Shown here one piece after another: positions 6,812 to 10,728 of a stretch of DNA of 10,728 nt. A model generated the notes under the pieces. It had not been told where the DNA came from and searched no databases. It saw only the letters and a program-made list of their open reading frames with translations. Positions within the stretch are counted from its first letter, which is position 1, and every line of letters begins with the position of its first letter. Origin of the DNA: Betaproteobacteria bacterium (lineage in GTDB: Bacteria > Pseudomonadota > Gammaproteobacteria > Burkholderiales > UBA9220); contig DOVS01000033.1 of assembly GCA_003519965.1 (NCBI GenBank), positions 1 through 10,728 on the forward strand, read 5' to 3'. The translations under genes were made by a program, and so were the position numbers.

Positions 6812-6938
6812 GGGTCAGACTCGATTGATACAGAATTGCTCTGATTTTCTATCCCAATCTCCAGCCTCCGGCTCAACCGGACTCCTTGAATTGTTTCTGC
6901 GCCCGTCGCTATCAATCGAGTCTGACCCCATTGATCTT
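6807..6938. repeat. 132-bp inverted-repeat element, copy 2
   Basis: Same orientation as copy 1 with ten substitutions and no gap. Terminal inverted repeats are nearly perfect: 6807-6830 against 6910-6933, 23 of 24 pairing, built on GGGTCAGACTCGATTGATA. The central palindrome at 6867-6881 has one mismatch relative to copy 1 (T to C at 6872). The copy sits directly upstream of the HTH-ImmA gene on the minus strand, so its left arm may supply operon promoter or operator sequence. The ends resemble GGGGTCAGACTCGATTGA-type intergenic repeats that I associate, from memory, with REP-associated tyrosine transposases; no such gene is in the window. Confidence 0.92.
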
Positions 6939-7117
6939 TCTTGATCTTCTTTTGATCTTGATTTCACCCCACAGAGCGGAAACGCCTTGCAACGCAACCG
7001 GCTGTCCTCTGGTCTCCCCTCGGCCCATGCATACGCCGGGGGCGCAACGGCAACAATCGCCGATACTGCAAAACCCGTGTATAGAAAATAACGCGCGATG
7101 ATCGTAAGGATAAACAC
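6815..7117 (-). CDS. doubtful small ORF reading into repeat copy 2
   Basis: From a GTG at 7117 with GAGGAG six bases upstream, the frame gives a hydrophobic N-terminus resembling a signal or membrane segment (ILTIIARYFLYTGFAVSAIVAVAPPAYA), then a short polar part with two cysteines. From 6938 the frame is entirely repeat sequence. If real, the gene has lost its own 3' end to the repeat insertion. I see no family match. Confidence 0.18.
   Translation of the reverse strand: MFILTIIARYFLYTGFAVSAIVAVAPPAYAWAEGRPEDSRLRCKAFPLCGVKSRSKEDQERSMGSDSIDSDGRRNNSRSPVEPEAGDWDRKSEQFCINRV
6931..6959. repeat. TTGATCTT x3 at the outer edge of copy 2
   Basis: TTGATCTT occurs at 6931-6938, 6941-6948 and 6952-6959, at 10 and 11 bp steps (about one helical turn). 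The first unit belongs to the 132-bp element, the others extend past it. Confidence 0.75.
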
Positions 7118-7208
7118 CAACCACTCCTCGCGAATCACCAGCGGCGCAAGGCAGTCGCGCACCGGCAAAGCCGCCGAACCGCCCGCGCCATTTACCGCAA
7201 GTTAGCGG

Positions 7209-7646
7209 TTATTTTTTTATCAGCAACGATTTATTGGCCTTTGTGGACGCCGGCTTGAACGTATCGGCGCCTTGGATAATCTGACGGGTGCTCGACGAAC
7301 CGTTAATGACCAGTTGCCACATTGTTTCTATTTGCCCTCGATATAAAAACCCGGTCCACGCGGTAATTGAATTACATGATTCCGTTGAATTTTTCCATTT
7401 CGTTGTAAATGTGATCGCGGCGCCATAAACCCAGCCGGTCACGGCGTAAGGCGTATTTTGACATCGATAACCGGCCGCCCGGTTAATATAGGCGCCCGTT
7501 AACAAACCACTGGGGCTAATACTCTGAATATACAATGTGGACCCGCTCTGATTTGTCCATGCCGATCCAGCCCGCAGTAAACTGCCCGCCTGCGCGACCG
7601 ACGTTAGCCCGGCAAGAAGAAGGAAAGCCGCAATCAGTTTTTTCAT
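7209..7646 (-). CDS. avidin-family biotin-binding protein, rhizavidin-like
   Basis: A 145-aa secreted protein: signal peptide 1-20 (MKKLIAAFLLLAGLTSVAQA), mature chain about 125 aa, one avidin beta-barrel. Blocks AWTNQSGSTLYI (29-40), GAYINRAAG (51-59), VTGWVYGAAITF (69-80), ITAWTG (94-99) and GADTF (126-130) are avidin signatures. Biotin contacts aligned to streptavidin: Asn32, Ser36, Tyr53, Asn55, Trp84, Ser93, Thr95, Trp97, Trp110, Asp128. The tryptophan lent by a neighbouring subunit (Trp120) aligns to Thr120, and Cys62 and Cys91 sit where rhizavidin has its disulfide; both are marks of dimeric avidins. The C-terminus (NKSLL) also recalls rhizavidin. ATG at 7646 has GGGAG seven bases upstream. 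It stands alone, so a role in biotin capture or defence against biotin users is inferred only. Confidence 0.93.
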   Translation of the reverse strand: MKKLIAAFLLLAGLTSVAQAGSLLRAGSAWTNQSGSTLYIQSISPSGLLTGAYINRAAGYRCQNTPYAVTGWVYGAAITFTTKWKNSTESCNSITAWTGFLYRGQIETMWQLVINGSSSTRQIIQGADTFKPASTKANKSLLIKK

Positions 7647-7906
7647 GGTATATCTCCCGTGTTTTATGCCTCGACTGAATTAGCGTTCGCTGTCCGACAA
7701 AACGATCCAGCGACTCAGACCGCCTACGTAGCGCCTATGGGGCGACGTCAACACATCCAACATAGCAAAAGGGAACGGCATGAGATCACGCCTCGCGATC
7801 GATGGCCACAGCGTCTCGCCATCCGAACGAGGAAAAGCGCCGCCGGGCCTGTGTTCAGGGCCCAACAATCCCTACGACCGGCGCGGCGCCAAGATACGCC
7901 TTAACC

Positions 7907-7934
7907 ACTATAGTACAGTTTGATTTTTTGAAAA
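7907..7934 (-). promoter_or_regulatory. candidate promoter facing the avidin gene
   Basis: On the minus strand TTTTCA (7929-7934), a 16-bp spacer, and TATAGT (7907-7912). Use of this site would give a leader of about 250 nt before the avidin ATG, which is long; it could alternatively serve a small RNA. The AT-rich patch stands out in otherwise GC-rich DNA. Confidence 0.3.
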
Positions 7935-8004
7935 GACGGTCGCCGCTCGGCGAAACAACACCGCGCGTTGTCTTAATCGGTCCGATCTCCACAGCCCGTA
8001 ATCC

Positions 8005-8042
8005 AATCCCCGTGGCGGCTCCTTGCCGCCATGCCGGGGATT
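8005..8042 (-). terminator. strong hairpin downstream of tex
   Basis: AATCCCCG (8005-8012) and TGGCGGC (8013-8019) pair with GCCGCCA (8025-8031) and CGGGGATT (8035-8042): 15 bp of stem, a 5-nt loop and a 3-nt bulge. It lies 30 bp past the tex stop codon. There is no T-run on the tex side, so it may be an mRNA-end stabiliser or a REP-like element rather than a classical intrinsic terminator. Confidence 0.5.
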
Positions 8043-8058
8043 CGCGCGAAGGCCGTCC

Positions 8059-8072
8059 GGCCGAGATCGGCC
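8059..8072 (-). other. hairpin abutting the tex stop codon
   Basis: GGCCG (8059-8063), loop of four, CGGCC (8068-8072), immediately next to the tex stop at 8073-8075. It forms a second small structure before the larger one at 8005-8042. Confidence 0.4.
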
Positions 8073-10361
8073 TCAGCCTTTACGCAGCTTTGCGAACGCC
8101 GCCGCCATCGCGCCATCCGGCGATTGTTTCGCGGAGGGACTCTGTCGCGGCTTGCCGCGAGGCGGCTTGTCTTGCTTCGGTGCGGCCGGTTGATCGCCGC
8201 GGCGCATGGTAAGCGCGATGCGGCGGCGCTTTTCATCCACGTCCACCACGGTTACCGTGACCACGTCCCCCGCCTTGACCACGGCGCGCGGGTCCTTGAC
8301 GAACGTATTCGCCAGCGCCGAGATATGCACCAGTCCATCCTGATGCACGCCGACATCGACGAATGCGCCGAAGTTGGTGACATTGGTCACCACGCCTTCC
8401 AGCGTCATCCCCGGTTGCAAGTCCTTGAGCGTCTCGACGCCTTCCCGGAACACGGCGGTCTTGAATTGGGGGCGCGGGTCGCGGCCGGGTTTTTCCAATT
8501 CTTGTAAAATATCGCTGACCGTGGGCACGCCGAATGTCTCATCGGTAAAATGGCGCGGATCGAGTGCGCGCAATCGGAAGGCATCGCCGATCAATTGTTT
8601 GATTTCCCGCCCGGCGCGGCCGAGAATACGCTGCACCACCGGGTAGGCTTCGGGGTGGACGCCGGATGCGTCCAGAGGATTATCGCCGTTGGCGATGCGC
8701 AAGAATCCCGCCGCTTGCTCGAACGCCTTGTCGCCCAGGCGAGGAATTTTCCGGAGTTGTTGGCGGTCGCGGAACGCGCCGTGCTGGTTACGGAATTCGA
8801 CGATTTTTTTCGCCAGCGAGCGCGTCACCCCGGATACCCGTGTCAGCAATGGTTCCGATGCAGTGTTGAGGTCTACGCCGACGGCGTTGACGCAGTCTTC
8901 CACCACCGCGTCTAGCGCACGGGCCAGTTCAATTTGGCTGACGTCGTGCTGATACTGACCGACACCGATAGCCTTGGGATCGATTTTGACCAATTCCGCC
9001 AAGGGATCCTGCAAGCGGCGGGCGATAGACACCGCGCCGCGTAAGGAAACATCGAGTGCGGGAAATTCGTCGGCGGCCAGCTGCGAAGCGGAATACACCG
9101 ACGCCCCGGCTTCGCTGACCACGATTTTCTGCAAATTCAGTTCGGGATGGCGGCGCATGAGGTCGGCGGCGAGGCGCTCCGTTTCCCGCGAGGCAGTACC
9201 ATTGCCGATGCTGATTAGCGCCGCGTGGTGCGATTGCGCCAGCCGGGCCAGGACGGCAATCGCGCCATCCCAATCGTTGCGCGGCGCATGGGGATAAATC
9301 GCCGCGGTATCCAGCAATTTACCGGTAGCGTCTACGACCGCCGTCTTAACGCCGGTGCGTAAACCGGGGTCGAGGCCGATCACCGTTTTGTGGCCGGCGG
9401 GCGCCGCCAGCAGCAGGTCGTGCAGATTACGGGCGAAGACTTGGATGGCCTCGACCTCGGCGTTTTCCCGTAATGCGCCGAGCAGCGCCGTCTCCAAATG
9501 CGTGAATAGTTTCACTCGCCACGCCAGGCGCACCGTTTCCCGCAACCAGCCGTCCGCCGCCCGCCCCTGATCGGCGACGCCGAAGCGCCGGGCGACCATG
9601 CTCTCGCACACGCTGGCGGAAGGCGTCGCCTCTTCCGCGTCCATGGTAAGGTTCAATCGTAACACGCCAGCGTTGCGCCCCCGGAATAGCGCCAGCGCGC
9701 GATGGGAAGGGATCTGGCGCAACGCTTCACGGTAATCGGCATAGTCGGCGAATTTCGCACCCGCCGCTTCCTGGCCGTCCACTCCGCGCGATTGCACCCA
9801 GGCGTTACGCCATAAATAATCGCGCAGCGCTCCAAGCAGTCCGGCGTCTTCGGCAAAATGCTCCATGAGAATTTGCCGCGCGCCGTCCAGGGCCGCGACG
9901 GCGTCCGCCACGCCTTTTTCAGGATCGACGAAAGCGGCGGCGGCGAATTTCGGCGTCTGTCCAGGGGTTTGCAACAATCCGAGCGCCAGCGGCGCCAGCC
10001 CCGCCTCCCGTGCGATTTGGGCGCGGGTGCGGCGCTTCGGTTTATAGGGTAGATAAAGATCTTCCAGCCGGGTCTTGCTATCCGCGGCGAGCAAGTCTTG
10101 CTTCAGCGCGGGGGTGAGCTTGTCTTGCTCGGCGACGCTGTTCAGAATCGCCGTTCGCCGCTCCTCTAGCTCCCGCAGGTAACGCAGGCGCTCCTCCAAA
10201 CCGCGCAATTGCGTATCATCCAGCCCGTCGGTGACTTCCTTGCGGTAGCGGGCGATAAAGGGAACGGTCGCGCCCTGGTCGAGCAATTGGACGGCGGCAA
10301 CCACTTGCGCTTCGCGCGCGCCGATTTGTTGCGCGATGCGCTGGTTAATGGTTTGGGTCAT
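8073..10361 (-). CDS. tex: Tex family RNA-binding transcription accessory protein
   Basis: Full-length (762 aa; E. coli Tex/YhgF is 773 aa). Tex is a cytoplasmic nucleic-acid-binding protein linked to transcription and RNA handling, related to eukaryotic Spt6. Domains in order: helical N-terminal region with [17 protein letters not shown] (33-49) and [14 protein letters not shown] (99-112); YqgF/RNase H-like domain about 325-420 beginning [11 protein letters not shown] (327-337); helix-hairpin-helix region about 495-560 ([11 protein letters not shown], then [18 protein letters not shown]); S1 domain about 650-720 ([23 protein letters not shown]); and a basic, proline- and glutamine-rich tail from 722 ending in [11 protein letters not shown] at 10361 is the family start ([20 protein letters not shown]), though no good ribosome binding site precedes it. 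Single-gene unit by spacing; hairpins follow the stop. Confidence 0.97.
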   Translation of the reverse strand: MTQTINQRIAQQIGAREAQVVAAVQLLDQGATVPFIARYRKEVTDGLDDTQLRGLEERLRYLRELEERRTAILNSVAEQDKLTPALKQDLLAADSKTRLEDLYLPYKPKRRTRAQIAREAGLAPLALGLLQTPGQTPKFAAAAFVDPEKGVADAVAALDGARQILMEHFAEDAGLLGALRDYLWRNAWVQSRGVDGQEAAGAKFADYADYREALRQIPSHRALALFRGRNAGVLRLNLTMDAEEATPSASVCESMVARRFGVADQGRAADGWLRETVRLAWRVKLFTHLETALLGALRENAEVEAIQVFARNLHDLLLAAPAGHKTVIGLDPGLRTGVKTAVVDATGKLLDTAAIYPHAPRNDWDGAIAVLARLAQSHHAALISIGNGTASRETERLAADLMRRHPELNLQKIVVSEAGASVYSASQLAADEFPALDVSLRGAVSIARRLQDPLAELVKIDPKAIGVGQYQHDVSQIELARALDAVVEDCVNAVGVDLNTASEPLLTRVSGVTRSLAKKIVEFRNQHGAFRDRQQLRKIPRLGDKAFEQAAGFLRIANGDNPLDASGVHPEAYPVVQRILGRAGREIKQLIGDAFRLRALDPRHFTDETFGVPTVSDILQELEKPGRDPRPQFKTAVFREGVETLKDLQPGMTLEGVVTNVTNFGAFVDVGVHQDGLVHISALANTFVKDPRAVVKAGDVVTVTVVDVDEKRRRIALTMRRGDQPAAPKQDKPPRGKPRQSPSAKQSPDGAMAAAFAKLRKG

Positions 10362-10393
10362 GGAATGGGGCCGGAGCGACGGAAAAGAGGTTA

Positions 10394-10399
10394 ATTATA
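10394..10399 (-). promoter_or_regulatory. candidate -10 box of tex
   Basis: A perfect TATAAT on the minus strand 32 bp before the tex ATG, giving a leader of about 26 nt. The -35 position (GGCCGC at 17 bp) does not match, because a GC palindrome occupies the spacer; an activator or other control would be needed if this is the promoter. Confidence 0.35.
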
Positions 10400-10404
10400 C
10401 CGCC

Positions 10405-10421
10405 GCCGCGCCAGGCGCGGC
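10405..10421. repeat. 17-bp odd-centre palindrome upstream of tex
   Basis: GCCGCGCCAGGCGCGGC: eight bases on each side pair perfectly around a single central A. It lies next to the tex -10 candidate, in the place of the spacer and -35, and so could be an operator or simply a GC-rich coincidence. Confidence 0.5.
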
Positions 10422-10640
10422 CGATTGGTTCTTTTACGTCCTTTGCCACGCTCTCTCCGGTCTATTTTCACGGCGGACTCCAAAACATAGGGCGGCCAAG
10501 GAGCCGTCGATAATAAAGCCGAGAGGGCGAACCCCGTGGGCGCCTTGGCGCGCGCGCCTAACGCTGCCGAACGCATAGCGGCCTAGAGGACTTGGCGGCG
10601 CGCCTGCACCGCCATCCGCGCGGCAACGGCCGCTACGCTC

Positions 10641-10658
10641 AATCGCGCCTACGCGATT
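10641..10658. repeat. intergenic palindrome AATCGCG-CCTA-CGCGATT
   Basis: Perfect 7-bp inverted repeat with a 4-nt loop, flanked by GCTACGCTC on the left and CCACC on the right. The combination recalls the dispersed GTAGGGTGGAAT...ATTCCACC class of intergenic repeats found in many gammaproteobacteria; assignment is from memory. Confidence 0.45.
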
Positions 10659-10728
10659 CCACCGGATATTACGCTGGTCCCCATATCGCCCGCCCTTTAA
10701 TGAAACACTCCGGCATCTTCGCCGTCCT

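Larger units (their letters stand above)
7647..8072. other. avidin-tex spacer
   Basis: About 425 bp without a supportable gene; open frames here lack ribosome binding sites and are not protein-like. It holds a candidate promoter facing the avidin gene (7907-7934), a near-palindrome TCGCCGCTCGGCGA (7940-7953) just upstream of it, and two hairpins after tex. Confidence 0.5.
10362..10728. other. region upstream of tex, no clear gene
   Basis: 367 bp to the right edge, GC-rich. It holds the tex -10 candidate, an odd-centre palindrome (10405-10421) and a small intergenic palindrome (10641-10658). An ATG at 10700 on the plus strand opens MKHSGIFAVL to the edge but has no ribosome binding site and is too short to judge. 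Confidence 0.4.

Noticed and set aside
6931..6959. TTGATCTT array as a CRISPR or replication iteron set
   Set aside because: Units of 8 bp with 2-3 bp gaps are too short for CRISPR, and no replication gene is near.
7680..7868. 62-aa minus-strand frame upstream of the avidin gene
   Set aside because: No ribosome binding site and no protein-like pattern.
8031..8507. 158-aa plus-strand frame opposite tex
   Set aside because: Shadow of the tex coding strand; tex is supported along its full length.
10547..10558. GGCGCGCGCGCC palindrome
   Set aside because: Alternating GC in a GC-rich stretch; no further sign of function.
10434..10727. Long open frame on the minus strand running off the right edge (about 97 codons)
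   Set aside because: Very Arg- and Gly-rich, no family-like pattern, and it passes through the intergenic palindrome; a GC-rich stretch gives such frames by chance.
10700..10728. ATG opening a frame (MKHSGIFAVL) at the right edge
   Set aside because: No ribosome binding site, and ten codons cannot be judged.

Overview
The window reads as chromosomal DNA from a gammaproteobacterium of fairly high GC. Housekeeping lines I counted by eye run near 65% GC; for example the line starting at 2281 has 40 of 60 G+C. The order rluE, nudJ, mnmA at the left matches the enterobacterial neighbourhood, and the tas-like reductase, YeaD-type mutarotase and Tex proteins are of gammaproteobacterial type. I cannot name a genus.

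Layout, left to right. (1) 1-160: the last 52 codons of rluE (23S rRNA pseudouridine synthase). (2) 161-641: a spacer of about 480 bp, more AT-rich in its centre, with one possible small membrane-protein ORF on the minus strand. (3) 642-2687: a tight plus-strand operon of nudJ, an unnamed exported protein and mnmA, with junctions of 3 bp and 0 bp. The exported protein has a Cys-His-Asp arrangement that resembles a transglutaminase/papain-type hydrolase. (4) 2744-4733: a minus-strand pair transcribed as mutarotase then Tas-like aldo/keto reductase, converging on mnmA. hflD and purB, which follow mnmA in E. coli, are absent here.

(5) 4936-6938: a cassette of visibly lower GC (27 of 60 in the line starting at 5221). 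It holds a minus-strand gene pair: an HTH/ImmA-IrrE zinc-peptidase-like protein and a DUF4411 PIN-like nuclease, overlapping by 14 nt, which is a toxin-antitoxin-like layout. It is bracketed by two direct copies of a 132-bp element (122 of 132 identical, no gaps). Each copy has about 24-bp terminal inverted repeats and a central palindrome, and short tandem repeats lie at the outer and inner edges. This is the most unusual structure in the window. I read it as an accessory module sitting between two MITE- or REP-like elements.

(6) 7209-7646, minus strand: a secreted avidin-family protein closest by eye to the dimeric, disulfide-containing rhizavidin type, with nearly all biotin contacts kept and the inter-subunit tryptophan missing. 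(7) 8073-10361, minus strand: full-length Tex, followed by two strong hairpins past its stop codon. (8) 10362-10728: no convincing gene; a GC-rich odd-centre palindrome upstream of tex and a small intergenic palindrome near the right edge.

No rRNA, tRNA, CRISPR array or transposase gene was found.
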